Of a stretch of DNA of 49,089 nt, positions 32,926-41,869 are shown in pieces; position 1 is the stretch's first letter, and every line of letters begins with the position of its first letter. The translations under genes and the position numbers were made by a program. The stretch spans positions 1 to 49,089 of the forward strand of contig LYSV01000066.1 in assembly GCA_001657315.1 (NCBI GenBank), in the 5' to 3' direction. This stretch comes from Flammeovirgaceae bacterium BBD 1991-12. GTDB taxonomy: Bacteria; Bacteroidota; Bacteroidia; Cytophagales; Cyclobacteriaceae. Under the pieces are notes generated by a model that saw only the letters and a list, made by a program, of their open reading frames with translations, ran no database searches and was not told the origin of the DNA.

Positions 32926-33823
32926 ATGGCTGACAAGACCGACCTCGATTTTACGTATTCTACAATAGATGAGATATTCCGTCTGAGTATGGGAGAAACG
33001 GGTGATTTCAGCGGAGCCAGGTATAATGGTGATTTTACGCTCACATTGGAAGAAGCTCAACGAGCCAAGCATTGCTTCATTGCGTTTGAATATCCAGAAA
33101 GGAGACCGGGTGCTGGATATGGGTTGTGGCTGGGGGCCATTTCTGGCATACGCTCGTGAAATAGGCGCTGATGGTGTAGGCCTGACATTGTCGGAGGGTC
33201 AATACCATGCTTGCATAAACAATGGCTTTGAGGTGTACATCAGGGATTGCAGATCCATCGGAACCGATGATTTCGGGAAGTTCAACGCGTTGGTATCTGT
33301 TGGGGCGTTCGAGCATTTTTGCTCCGTTCAGGATTACAGGGAAGGTAAGCAGGAAAAAGTATATGCTAACTTTTTTGAACAGGCGAAGGACCTGCTCCAC
33401 CCCGGTGACAGATTCTACCTTCAGACCATGGTATTTGGGAAAAACATGATCGATCTGGATCAGACGGACATCCATGCCTCCAGAAATTCAACGGCCTACA
33501 TTGTAGCCCTGATGATGAAGGAGTTTCCGGGCTCGTGGCTACCCTATGGCAGCGAAATGGTCGAGGCTACCGCCAGACCCTGGTTCAGGCTGATCTCAAA
33601 AAGCAGTGGTCGCCTGGATTATATTGAGACCATAGGGCGATGGAGAAAGAGGTTCAGAAAGTTTAATCTCAAAAAATACTGGCTGTACCTTTCCCTGATT
33701 CCCAATTACTTTACTGACCGTGAATTCCGCCACCGTATGGCTGTATTCCGTATCAGTCCCAACCGGATATGTTTCGAACGGGAGGTTATGGACCATTACC
33801 GGTTTGTGTTTGAAAAGGTATAA
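32926..33823 (+). pseudogene. Cyclopropane-fatty-acid-synthase-like methyltransferase, frameshifted
   Basis: Two frames together encode one SAM methyltransferase of the CFA synthase family. The first (from ATG 32926) reads MADKTDLDFTYSTIDEIFRL ... YNGDFTLTLEEAQRAKHCFIA; homology then moves by one base, between about 33072 and 33092, to the second frame, SLRLNIQKGDRVLDMGCGWGPF (SAM motif I), with GAFEHF and the C-terminal part ending at 33823. One extra base (or two missing) explains the break; the intact protein would have about 298 residues. No other damage is seen, so it could be a recent mutation or a sequencing error. The enzyme would modify lipids or another methyl acceptor. Confidence 0.8.
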
Positions 33824-33907
33824 TCTGTATGGCTGACCCACTTGATCAAAATCATATTTCACCTCCGGTCTTTTTAGTATCATTGTTCAACCCCTGAGTC
33901 GAATGAT

Positions 33908-34618
33908 ATGAATACTATTATTGAAAAAGTACGCGCAGAGCTAAAGAGGAATGCTGATGAAAAGACCAAAAACACAGGCCAGAATTACTTTAAGGAAAAG
34001 ATCCGATCGCATGGAGTACGTGCAGCGGTCGTAAACAGAATGAGCAAGGATTTTTTCAAAACCATGGAGGACCCATCTAAAGCCACGGTATTCAATCTGT
34101 GCGAAGAGCTTTGGAAATCCGGATATATCGAAGAATCGATCATTGCGTGTAACTGGTCATGGTATGCTCACAGAAATTATCAGCCTGAAGACTTTGTGGT
34201 CTTTGAAAGATGGGTGAATGAATATGTAGATAACTGGGCTTCCTGCGATACCCTGTGCAGCCATACCATTGGCGGGTTTCTGGAAATGTATCCGGATCAT
34301 GTGGTCCGGTTGAAGGATTGGGCACGATCCGACAACCGGTGGATGTGCCGGGCGGCCGCTGTATCACTGATCCTGCCTGCCAGACATGGTAAATTCTTAA
34401 AGGACATGCTGGAAATAGCTGATATCCTGCTTCTCCATCAGGAAGACCTGGTACAAAAAGGCTACGGCTGGATGTTGAAGGTGGCAAGTCAGGCCTACCA
34501 GCATGAAGTTTTTGAATATGTAATGAAGAAGAAAGAGGTCATGCCAAGGACAGCGCTCAGGTACGCTATTGAAAAAATGCCGCCGGAGCTGAGGGCAAGG
34601 GCGATGGCCAGAAATTAA
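33908..34618 (+). CDS. DNA alkylation repair protein (AlkD-like)
   Basis: A 236-residue all-helical protein of the AlkC/AlkD HEAT-repeat glycosylase family, which removes alkylated bases. Typical segments are YFKEKIRSHGVRAAVVNRM (about 26-45), WKSGYIEESIIACNW, the Asp/Trp-rich WVNEYVDNWASCDTLCSHTIGGFL (about 106-129), WARSDNRWMCRAAAVSLILPAR and DLVQKGYGWMLKVAS (about 178-193). The WASCD and KGYGWMLK motifs are the family's DNA-facing sites. It is 39 bp upstream of rsgA on the same strand and may be co-transcribed with it. Confidence 0.9.
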   Translation: MNTIIEKVRAELKRNADEKTKNTGQNYFKEKIRSHGVRAAVVNRMSKDFFKTMEDPSKATVFNLCEELWKSGYIEESIIACNWSWYAHRNYQPEDFVVFERWVNEYVDNWASCDTLCSHTIGGFLEMYPDHVVRLKDWARSDNRWMCRAAAVSLILPARHGKFLKDMLEIADILLLHQEDLVQKGYGWMLKVASQAYQHEVFEYVMKKKEVMPRTALRYAIEKMPPELRARAMARN

Positions 34619-34656
34619 TAATAGAAACACATAAGCAACCGACTAATACAGACGAA

Positions 34657-35712
34657 ATGGACTTAGAGGATCTTGGATATGGAAAAGAGTTTGAGGACTA
34701 TGGCAAAGTATATAACGCAGAAGGCCTGGTGATCGCTAGAGTACTGGCAGAACACAAGGAAAGATATGTAGTACGAACGGAAAAGCTTGAACTGGAAGCA
34801 GAAATAACGGGTAACCTGAGGTTCACAGCCACGGAAAGGGCTGACTTTCCAGCCGTAGGTGACTGGGTGGCTGTCTCTGTTTTTGAGGATCAACTGGCAC
34901 TCATCCATAGGATACTGCCCAGGAAAAGCATCCTGCAACGAAAGGCAGTAGGGAAATTTGGGGAAAAGCAGATCATCGCCACCAATATTGACTGCGTCTT
35001 TATTGTTATGGCCGTGGACCGGGACTTTAACCCCAACAGACTCGAACGGTATCTGACACTGGCCCACAGCGGCCATGTTGAGCCATTGGTTTTGTTAAGT
35101 AAAACTGACCTGATCACCGAAGAAGAGCTTCAGGATATGGTGGATACTCTGTGGCGTAAACACGAAAACCTTAGGATCATCCCCTTCAGCAATCATCTGG
35201 CAAAGGGGTACGGGGCTATCGAAGCTGAAATAAAAAAAGGCAGAACGTACTGTGTAATGGGCTCCTCCGGGGTGGGGAAATCTACCCTTATCAATCACCT
35301 TGCCGGTAAGGATATTATGAAAACAGGCATGATCAGTGAAAGCACTGAAAAAGGCAGACATGTAACCAGCCACCGTGAACTAATGGTGCTCGAAAAAGGT
35401 GGAATACTCATTGATACACCGGGTATGAGAGAAGTAGGCATACTTGAAGATATAGAAAAAACCTTTGACGACATCAGCGCTCTGTCTGATGAATGCAGGT
35501 TTGGCGACTGTACGCATACTCATGAGCAGGGCTGTGCTGTACTGGCCGCCCTTGAGGATGAGCGGATCGATCCGGCCTCTTATGAGAACTATATAAAAAT
35601 GCAGCGGGAGTCAGAAAGGCTGCAAGCCACTATTGCCGAAAAAAGAAAAAAGGAGAAAGACATGGGCAAAATGCATAAGGAATACGCGAAATACAAAAGG
35701 AGGAATTCCTGA
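34657..35712 (+). CDS. rsgA: Ribosome small-subunit-dependent GTPase A
   Basis: A 351-residue circularly permuted GTPase that tests and releases maturing 30S subunits. An OB-fold lies at ~35-95 (VRTEKLELEAEITGNL ... VGDWVAV). The GTPase motifs come in permuted order: G4-like LLSKTDL (~148), then Walker A GSSGVGKST (~205) and DTPGMREVG (~250). The C-terminal zinc knuckle reads DECRFGDCTHTHEQGCAV (~280-297), with three Cys and one His as in the family, followed by a Lys-rich helical tail. Length is normal. Confidence 0.95.
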   Translation: MDLEDLGYGKEFEDYGKVYNAEGLVIARVLAEHKERYVVRTEKLELEAEITGNLRFTATERADFPAVGDWVAVSVFEDQLALIHRILPRKSILQRKAVGKFGEKQIIATNIDCVFIVMAVDRDFNPNRLERYLTLAHSGHVEPLVLLSKTDLITEEELQDMVDTLWRKHENLRIIPFSNHLAKGYGAIEAEIKKGRTYCVMGSSGVGKSTLINHLAGKDIMKTGMISESTEKGRHVTSHRELMVLEKGGILIDTPGMREVGILEDIEKTFDDISALSDECRFGDCTHTHEQGCAVLAALEDERIDPASYENYIKMQRESERLQATIAEKRKKEKDMGKMHKEYAKYKRRNS

Positions 35713-35893
35713 CGCTTTTACAGAAACCATACCTGTCGGAGTCAGTAACGGTTGTTTCCAACCAAAGCCTACGACGTCGTGTCCTTAACCTTGAAGTGGA
35801 GGTTTAAGAGCCAACCTTCTGATTTTCTTTATTCTGTAATTCAATGCGATCCGTGTGTCTTCATTTTTCGATCCATTATTTAAGATAAAAGGT

Positions 35894-36559
35894 ATGGCCA
35901 GGGGAATTATATGCTTTTTGGTCTTTACCGGTTTACCTTTTATGGCCCGCTGTCAGGTTACGCAGTCTGACACCATTCACAAGACATCAATACCGGGTTA
36001 TAACATTGCTGAAGATAGTTTCAAAAAGCACTTCTCCCTGCATACGAGCATACCCTATGTCAATAATTTTCTGCTACAGCCGGAGGGTGAATCCCGCAAG
36101 GCGACCACAGGTTTTTTCGGTGCCGGTGTTGGGCTTGACTACCATTACACTGCCCACCGCTTTTTTGGTGTAACTGCAACGGCCGTTATGGAATTTGAAC
36201 CTATACCGTTTCCCTATGAATTGAGTGGCGAGGTGGAGAACTATTACTCCATCTTTCTGGTCCTGTCACACAATCATCACATCGGGCGACTAACGGCAGG
36301 GTACGGTGTTTCGTTTGCATCCCATGCATGGGAGTTACGTTATCATGACAGGAATGATGCGCCACCCCCGACCAGAGCGCCTGTTAAAAAAAGACATTCA
36401 GCGCTGGGATTGGCATTTCCGGTTTATTTCCGGGTTTGGCTAGAATTGCATGTGGGGTTCGTCTACAGACCTACGCTGGTCCGGCCCGGAATAACACCAG
36501 AAAACACCTATGAGCATACCATCAGCCTGGAGCTAGCCGGAAAGTTTAAATTCAGGTAG
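35894..36559 (+). CDS. Putative outer-membrane or secreted beta protein
   Basis: A 221-residue exported protein if started at ATG 35894 (MARGIICFLVFTGLPFMARC, then QVTQ); an upstream GTG at 35855 would add 13 residues ahead of the signal peptide. The mature part has alternating strands with aromatic ends (GVGLDYHYTAHRFFGVTATA, FLVLSHNHHIGRLTAGYGVSFASH, VYFRVWLELHVGFVYRPTLV) and ends ISLELAGKFKFR, consistent with a small outer-membrane barrel closing on an aromatic or basic strand. I recognise no family. It stands alone, convergent with the DmpA-type peptidase. Confidence 0.7.
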   Translation: MARGIICFLVFTGLPFMARCQVTQSDTIHKTSIPGYNIAEDSFKKHFSLHTSIPYVNNFLLQPEGESRKATTGFFGAGVGLDYHYTAHRFFGVTATAVMEFEPIPFPYELSGEVENYYSIFLVLSHNHHIGRLTAGYGVSFASHAWELRYHDRNDAPPPTRAPVKKRHSALGLAFPVYFRVWLELHVGFVYRPTLVRPGITPENTYEHTISLELAGKFKFR

Positions 36560-36583
36560 CATCTGGTGCGGGAACGAATGATC

Positions 36584-37711
36584 TCACCGCTTCCTTGCAT
36601 TGTACTTATCAAGGACCGGCAATAACTCGTCTATAGATAATGACTTGACTTCTTTGCCATCGTGACCTGTCATATCCTCTGCTGCCAGCAATGAATTGAT
36701 GATGGCTTCTTCCGTGGCTTCCACCACCGCCAGAAACAGTGGAGACATCCTGTCATTGTGCAGGTCTGGCCGCGCATTCACTGCTTGTCTGGACGAATAG
36801 TCGATCCTCAGCTCTTCATGTGTGCTAAAGGCTATGGAATAATCGCCACTACCATTGGAGGAAAAAGCCCCTACCTTCGCAAAGGCCAGAAATGACCGTC
36901 GGGCAAGACGCTGCAGGTTTCTGGCGGAAAGAGGTGCATCTGTGGCAATGATGATCATGCAGGATCCATCCACTACATACGGTACATCACGGGCCATGTA
37001 ATAGTTATTAAGCTCCTCTCCTACCGGAGCGCCGTTGATAGTCAGTATCCCGCCAAAATTTGTCTGGACGAGCACACCAACGGTATAGCCGCCTCTGGAA
37101 GCAGGCAGTACTCTCGAAGAGGTACCTATACCTCCCTTAAATCCCAGGCACCGGGTACCTGTGCCCGCGCCTACATTACCTTCTTCTACCCTGCCGCCTT
37201 GCGCTGCCCGGATAGCCTCGGTCACATGCTCCGGTTGGACATACCGTCCCCGTATGTTGTTCAGATATCCGTCGTTGGTTTCACCTACAACCGGATTAAC
37301 AGAACGTACATTACGGTTTTCAGGATTGGAAAGGGTGTATTCCACCAGACCATTGGCTGCGGTAAAGGCACTCAGGGTGTTGGTGAGGGCAATGGGCGTT
37401 TCAATGTTGCCCAGCTCTGTGATCTGTGTAAAGCCCACTGCCTTGCCAAAACCGTTGCCTACGAACACAGCTGCGGGTACCTTTTCCTGAAAGACATTGC
37501 CTCCATGCGGCAGTATAACCGTAACACCGGTACGTACCGAGTCGCCATTTATCAGTGTTTTATGCCCCACTGTAACCCCGGTCACATCCGTAATAGCATT
37601 GTATTTGCCGGGAGTCAAAATTCCAGGGGTTATGCCCAGCTCACGGGCTCGTTGTGCCACGGACAGATGGGCTGTGAACAGTACTATAAAAATGCAACAG
37701 ATCCTTTTCAT
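36584..37711 (-). CDS. P1-family (DmpA-type) aminopeptidase
   Basis: A 375-residue self-processing N-terminal-nucleophile peptidase, the same length as DmpA. A signal peptide (1-19, LFTAHLSVA before Gln) sends it out of the cytoplasm. The start of the fold reads ARELGITPGILTPGKYNAITDVTGVTVGH; later landmarks are GNVGAGTGTRCLGFKGGIGTSSR (~178-200) and VVDGSCMIIIATDAPL (~246-261). Gly249-Ser250 match the DmpA self-cleavage site, with Ser250 as nucleophile. It would release N-terminal residues from small, often D- or beta-amino-acid peptides. Its start codon overlaps the last base of the upstream DUF72 gene, so the two are co-transcribed. Confidence 0.92.
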   Translation of the reverse strand: MKRICCIFIVLFTAHLSVAQRARELGITPGILTPGKYNAITDVTGVTVGHKTLINGDSVRTGVTVILPHGGNVFQEKVPAAVFVGNGFGKAVGFTQITELGNIETPIALTNTLSAFTAANGLVEYTLSNPENRNVRSVNPVVGETNDGYLNNIRGRYVQPEHVTEAIRAAQGGRVEEGNVGAGTGTRCLGFKGGIGTSSRVLPASRGGYTVGVLVQTNFGGILTINGAPVGEELNNYYMARDVPYVVDGSCMIIIATDAPLSARNLQRLARRSFLAFAKVGAFSSNGSGDYSIAFSTHEELRIDYSSRQAVNARPDLHNDRMSPLFLAVVEATEEAIINSLLAAEDMTGHDGKEVKSLSIDELLPVLDKYNARKR

Positions 37712-38598
37712 TACTTTTCCGGAAAATCCGGCCTTTGAAGCTGAAGCCCGCAGGCCGCGTTAAGTTTCTTAATAAAATAGTCACATGTAACTGGCGTATG
37801 GGTTTCATCCTCCTGATGGGCATAGAAGTACAGCTCTTCCAGGCCGTTCTCTATCCATGTCTTGACCCGCTCCACCCATTCATCCAGCCTCTCATAGTCC
37901 GAAGGATGAAGGTTGTAACCGTTAAACCGTACAAATGCCTTTGGCGAGGTCAATCTCATATGCAGTACATCACGACGCCCGCCAACGTCGGTGATCACGG
38001 CGCCTTTACCGCATTCTGCCAGCATGGAAAACGTTTCATCCGCTACGGCCGGATCTGTGAACCAGTCGGTGTGCCTCAATTCTACGAACATGGGAAAATC
38101 TGCCGGGATGTGCTGTACGTATTTGGCGAGTCGCTCAACATATTTGCCTGAAAAGTTATCCGGCATTTGAAGAAAGGAAGGGCCAAGCTTATCCTCAAAG
38201 CCTGACGCCGCATCAAGGAAATAATCTGTAAAACGTTGGGCATCGTCGTTGATGCGCTTCAGGTGGCTGATGTTTCGGGAAAATTTAGGACTGAACCTGA
38301 AGCCTTCCGGGGCTCGTGATGCCCAGTTCTCCACCGTGGATTTCCTGATGTTGTAAAAGGTGGTGTTCATCTCTATACCGTTGAAATTCTGCACATAGTG
38401 ATCCAGAAACTCTTTGTCTTTCGTACCCTCCGGATAGATGAGGCCTACCCACTCTTTACGACCCCACTTGGCACAGCCCGTATAGATCCTGGGGTTTTTC
38501 TTTGCACCACCGAGTATTTTCAACGTATCCGCATGATCCTCCGGTAGCGACAGTTTAAGTTGGCCCAGTTCCTCCCATGATACTTTCCCGTATTTCAT
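37711..38598 (-). CDS. DUF72 family protein
   Basis: A 295-residue TIM-barrel-like protein of the DUF72 family (YecE-like), function unknown. Family marks are IYTGCAKWGRKEWVGLIYPEG (~37-57), FNGIEMNTTFYNIR (~88-101), FRFSPKFSRNISHLKRIND (~117-135), LGPSFLQMPDNFS and FPMFVELRHTDWFTD (~185-199); YFYAHQEDETHTP lies near the end. It is the first gene of a two-gene operon with the DmpA-type peptidase. Cytoplasmic: no signal peptide. Confidence 0.92.
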   Translation of the reverse strand: MKYGKVSWEELGQLKLSLPEDHADTLKILGGAKKNPRIYTGCAKWGRKEWVGLIYPEGTKDKEFLDHYVQNFNGIEMNTTFYNIRKSTVENWASRAPEGFRFSPKFSRNISHLKRINDDAQRFTDYFLDAASGFEDKLGPSFLQMPDNFSGKYVERLAKYVQHIPADFPMFVELRHTDWFTDPAVADETFSMLAECGKGAVITDVGGRRDVLHMRLTSPKAFVRFNGYNLHPSDYERLDEWVERVKTWIENGLEELYFYAHQEDETHTPVTCDYFIKKLNAACGLQLQRPDFPEK

Positions 38599-38844
38599 AG
38601 TTTGTGAGAATTATATGCCCGTTCAAGTTATGATTTATCCGGAGGTTATCAAAAACGGTGGCAAAATCAGGGCAGGATGAGAACCCGTTAAAAGAAGGGA
38701 GGTCGAATCTCACTTTTTCTCTGTATTTTAATTGTTCAGGCATCATTTGATCATGTTATTGTCGGTCTTTTTATCTTTCTGTTCTGGAAAATTCATGTAT
38801 AAATTTCATAACCCAAAACCCAGGAATACCGTATATCCTGTATT

Positions 38845-39153
38845 GTGGGAGCAAAGGTGAACATATTGACAAGGGTGGCGAAGCACTTCGCATTTGGCGT
38901 TCTGGCTGTCATGCTGGCATGCTCTCCTTTGATGGCTGAGGAAAGTGCCAATGAAAAAAATGAATCCGTTGAAGAGCGGTATATCCTTGAGGAAAGATCG
39001 GCACCCCGCAGGATCCTCGCCGGTGGAAATGAAAAACCTTTATACGGATCCGCTCCATCCTCTCTTTCTTTTACACTACCTCCGGATATTACAAACCAAC
39101 CGGTTTGTCCAAAGCTTTTTATTCTCTACCACAATCTTAAACTGTGCGACTGA
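38845..39153 (+). CDS. Short exported hypothetical protein, uncertain
   Basis: A 102-residue frame starting GTG. Residues ~8-30 form a plausible signal peptide (HFAFGVLAVMLACSPLMA, then EES). The mature part is highly charged at first (NEKNESVEERYILEERSAPRR) and then unremarkable; the C-terminus (PVCPKLFILYHNLKLCD) looks random. Only the signal region and isolated position support it. It may be real but shortened. Confidence 0.4.
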   Translation: MGAKVNILTRVAKHFAFGVLAVMLACSPLMAEESANEKNESVEERYILEERSAPRRILAGGNEKPLYGSAPSSLSFTLPPDITNQPVCPKLFILYHNLKLCD

Positions 39154-39396
39154 GCCAGTGATACTTCTTTCTGAATAATCCTGCCTTTCAGGTCAGTGTA
39201 GAGGTCTCTTTATTATTTATTCAGGTATAGTTTGTTGCACTTTCGATCAACCGGTTTGGACCTGGTTCATTGGCATTGGCGACAGTAATAAGCTATACAA
39301 TACGATCCCAGGCAACAACCGGGTATCAGGACTCAAATCTGACTAAGCAGGAATGATTATCTATTTTATTAACACTCATTAAAACATTCATTTGCC

Positions 39397-39687
39397 ATGC
39401 AGGTAAAAACAATAACAAAAGTTGACAAGTCGGAAATTGCCCACTTTTCCTTTCAAAAAAATGAAGTACTGTCTGGTCCTCCGGACCGGGCCATTCGTTT
39501 GCACAATCTTAACCGTGCCCTCAGGTTAGGCAACGGATACAAAAGAAGTGTACTTATACAATTTGAGACGGTGGCCGGGGAGCCGATGGAAACAGAAGCC
39601 ACCATCTGGGCGGTGACAGAGAAGTACATCATGCTCAAAGGCGGGGCGGTTATCCCGATCAGGGCAATACTGAATGTAGTACTGTAG
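39397..39687 (+). CDS. Small conserved-looking hypothetical protein
   Basis: A 96-residue soluble protein with no signal peptide. It has an N-terminal Ser/Lys-rich stretch, a basic helix (RLHNLNRALRLGNGYKRSV, ~33-51) and strands FETVAGEPMETEATIWAVTEKYIMLKGGAVIPIRAIL (~57-93), which look like a small beta-barrel of the kind that binds nucleic acid. I do not recognise the family. It is a single gene closed by a strong terminator 5 nt after the stop. Confidence 0.65.
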   Translation: MQVKTITKVDKSEIAHFSFQKNEVLSGPPDRAIRLHNLNRALRLGNGYKRSVLIQFETVAGEPMETEATIWAVTEKYIMLKGGAVIPIRAILNVVL

Positions 39688-39692
39688 GAATA

Positions 39693-39723
39693 AAAAAGGC
39701 TGCCTCGGAAGGGCGGCCTTTTT
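39693..39723. terminator. Bidirectional terminator
   Basis: AAAAAGGCTGCC (39693-39704) and GGCGGCCTTTTT (39712-39723) form a 12-bp stem with one G-U. A-run and T-run on both sides allow use in either direction; it separates the convergent 39397 gene and the universal stress gene. Confidence 0.85.
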
Positions 39724-39796
39724 CTTCTCAACATTTCGGGCTTCTCAAATACAGGGCTTTGAAGACGCTCCTTATTTATTTTTCCAACCTGAGGGG

Positions 39797-40669
39797 CTAT
39801 TCTTTATTGTACCATTTGAGCTGATCATGATCGAATGCACAGGTCCAGACCGGCCTGGTAGCAAGACTTGCCACCTGCTCTGAAATACTACCGCTTACCA
39901 GCCTTGAATACTCAGTCCTACCATGGGTCATAAGGGCTATCATGTCGGTCTCCCTGTCCTCTGCATAATGCAGAATTCCATCCAACACTGTATTGTCGTC
40001 ATAGGTTTCAGCAGTATAGTCTTTTATGTTGTGCTGTTCGGCAAAGTCACGGATCAGGTTGTTTATTTCACGGTGTGATTTCCAGGCATGCCGGGTATTG
40101 ACATGCAGTAAATGTAGCTTCGCCCCCAGGGCCTGTACCAGTGTCCGGATCTCGGAGGTGACGTAGTGAGGGGTAGGTTTGAGATTAGTGGCAAACACAA
40201 CATGCTTTATGTGCTCAATATCCGTGCTGTCCCTGACCGTAATCACTGGTACATTGGAAAACCTGATCATACGCTGGGCAATGGAGCCCAGCAGCAGTTC
40301 ACGCATACCTCCGATACCCTTGGAGCCCATCACGACCAGGTCTACCTTGTTCTTCATGGCAGCCTGGTCAAGGCAGGGGAAGGCACTACCCATCTCAATG
40401 GAGAGCTCCATCTCTACATCGCCAGGCCTCCCCTCTGCGCTGATCTCCTTCATTTTTTCACTGAAGTATTCGGAAAGCTGCGCTCTGTATTGCTTTTCGC
40501 TCTCCATTTTTTGGACAAACCGTTCATCAGAAGCGTAAAACTGCCCGGGGGTCTCAATAACATGCACCAGTAGCAGTTGTGCGTTACTTTTTCGGGCGAT
40601 GCCTTCAGCCACCTCCAGGGCATAGCGGCATTCCTTCGAAAAATCTACAGGTACGAGTATCTTTTTCAT
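39797..40669 (-). CDS. Universal stress protein, two UspA domains (second locus)
   Basis: A 290-residue tandem UspA protein if started at ATG 40669 (MKKILVPVDFSKEC), the usual family start; an upstream ATG at 40699 adds ten unlikely residues. Domain 1 (1-~150) has the nucleotide loop GSKGIGGMRELLLGS (G-2x-G-9x-G-S). Domain 2 (~155-290) begins HVVFATNLKP and has MTHGRTEYSRLVSGS, a partial loop. It is about as long as the UspA pair at 31858 but diverged from it, so the window holds two separate Usp loci. Cytoplasmic stress function; exact role unknown. Confidence 0.9.
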   Translation of the reverse strand: MKKILVPVDFSKECRYALEVAEGIARKSNAQLLLVHVIETPGQFYASDERFVQKMESEKQYRAQLSEYFSEKMKEISAEGRPGDVEMELSIEMGSAFPCLDQAAMKNKVDLVVMGSKGIGGMRELLLGSIAQRMIRFSNVPVITVRDSTDIEHIKHVVFATNLKPTPHYVTSEIRTLVQALGAKLHLLHVNTRHAWKSHREINNLIRDFAEQHNIKDYTAETYDDNTVLDGILHYAEDRETDMIALMTHGRTEYSRLVSGSISEQVASLATRPVWTCAFDHDQLKWYNKE

Positions 40670-40699
40670 GATTTTGACTTTGTTGCTCAAGTTACTCAA

Positions 40700-40997
40700 G
40701 TGGATATGGTGTAAAATTAATCCTGGTATGGCAGAAGCGTTAGACGTGAAAGTGGTATTTGAGAGATTACGCTTTTACACGGATGGAGCTACGTATTTGA
40801 CTTAAGAAATAACCCTTGTGCAATGTCATGCCTGGACTGACCGACTTTAAAAAAACCTGTGAAACTGGTAGATTAGAAATTCAGGAAAAAATAAATGCGG
40901 AAACAAGACCTGGAAATTCAAACATGATTGGTAAGTAATTAAAGTGGCTGGAAAAAAATAAACATTGGCACCATCATAATGAGGGATATTAAAAAAA
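40700..40997. other. Intergenic, nothing recognised
   Basis: Divergent promoter region of the universal stress gene (minus) and the membrane-anchored hypothetical (plus). I see no further gene or strong hairpin. Confidence 0.4.
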
Positions 40998-41783
40998 GTG
41001 TCAAATTGTAAAATAACAGCCGCACGGAACAATGTCAGCACAGAACTATTCAAATTGAAAACCATATTCACAATACTAAGCTTAACGGCAATCACCATCT
41101 CCATCTTTCTGGTCAGGAAAGAAAAAAAGGACCAGATCCATGATTCCAGTAAAAAATCCGACGTAAGCGAACAGCACGTTTCCGCCACGGAATTCGTTGC
41201 TGAGCTTGAAAGGCTCGGATACTTTAAGTATGCCGATAAAAACCACAGGGATAGCCTGAAAGAAAACCTGATCACCTACTTTGACCCGGACAATGAGTTG
41301 GTCACGCTCTGGGATGATCATTGGGTACCTCTGGACTACCGGTACTATACATGTGACGGAGAAGCCGTTTTCGAGCAGGGCGGATTTACCGAAATGCTTG
41401 AAGAGGTCCTGCCTACCTTGGAAAAAACTGGCCTGACCATAGAGGTGACTGATCATTTTGAACAATGGGACAGTGAGAACAACTGGTTGAATCACCGGAT
41501 CACTATCAACGGCACTGAATACATTATCTTTAAGAACTTCAGGGACTATGGCTGGGGTGAGGCAGTGATGCGGTTTGCACAGATCCTGAATCAGGAAGCT
41601 GAAAAACAATCGGTAGACGAGCGCGTATATCTCGTCTCCGGTGGAAACGACGGGCGGTTGATCTTTCTGACAGACGAACTGTACCGGTATATTTACCGTG
41701 TGTATAAAAACAAACAATGGAAACCTCTGGAGGTCAGTGAGTGGATGACTGAAATGGGGGTTAAACCGATGAAGCTGGATTAA
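40998..41783 (+). CDS. Membrane-anchored hypothetical protein
   Basis: A 261-residue protein with a GTG start at 40998. One hydrophobic segment (~22-39, IFTILSLTAITISIFLV) followed by RKEKK suggests an N-terminal anchor; a TTG at about 41055, just before this segment, could be the true start. The rest (~60-261) is acidic and Trp/Tyr-rich (LWDDHWVPLDYRYYTCDG, FRDYGWGEAVMRFAQILNQ, YRVYKNKQWKPLEVSEWM) and looks like a folded domain of unknown function. No family is recognised. Downstream gene is AraC-type, 86 bp away. Confidence 0.7.
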   Translation: MSNCKITAARNNVSTELFKLKTIFTILSLTAITISIFLVRKEKKDQIHDSSKKSDVSEQHVSATEFVAELERLGYFKYADKNHRDSLKENLITYFDPDNELVTLWDDHWVPLDYRYYTCDGEAVFEQGGFTEMLEEVLPTLEKTGLTIEVTDHFEQWDSENNWLNHRITINGTEYIIFKNFRDYGWGEAVMRFAQILNQEAEKQSVDERVYLVSGGNDGRLIFLTDELYRYIYRVYKNKQWKPLEVSEWMTEMGVKPMKLD

Positions 41784-41869
41784 AGTATCACCCTGATTGT
41801 CACTATTCACAAAACTGATAGTCCATCGGGCTTTAACACAAATAGTCTCTTTGGGTAAGTCCTGCATTT

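Noticed and set aside
40847-41275. 142-codon minus-strand frame
   Set aside because: Mostly antisense to the membrane-anchored hypothetical; Ser/Phe/Leu-rich shadow sequence without a domain.
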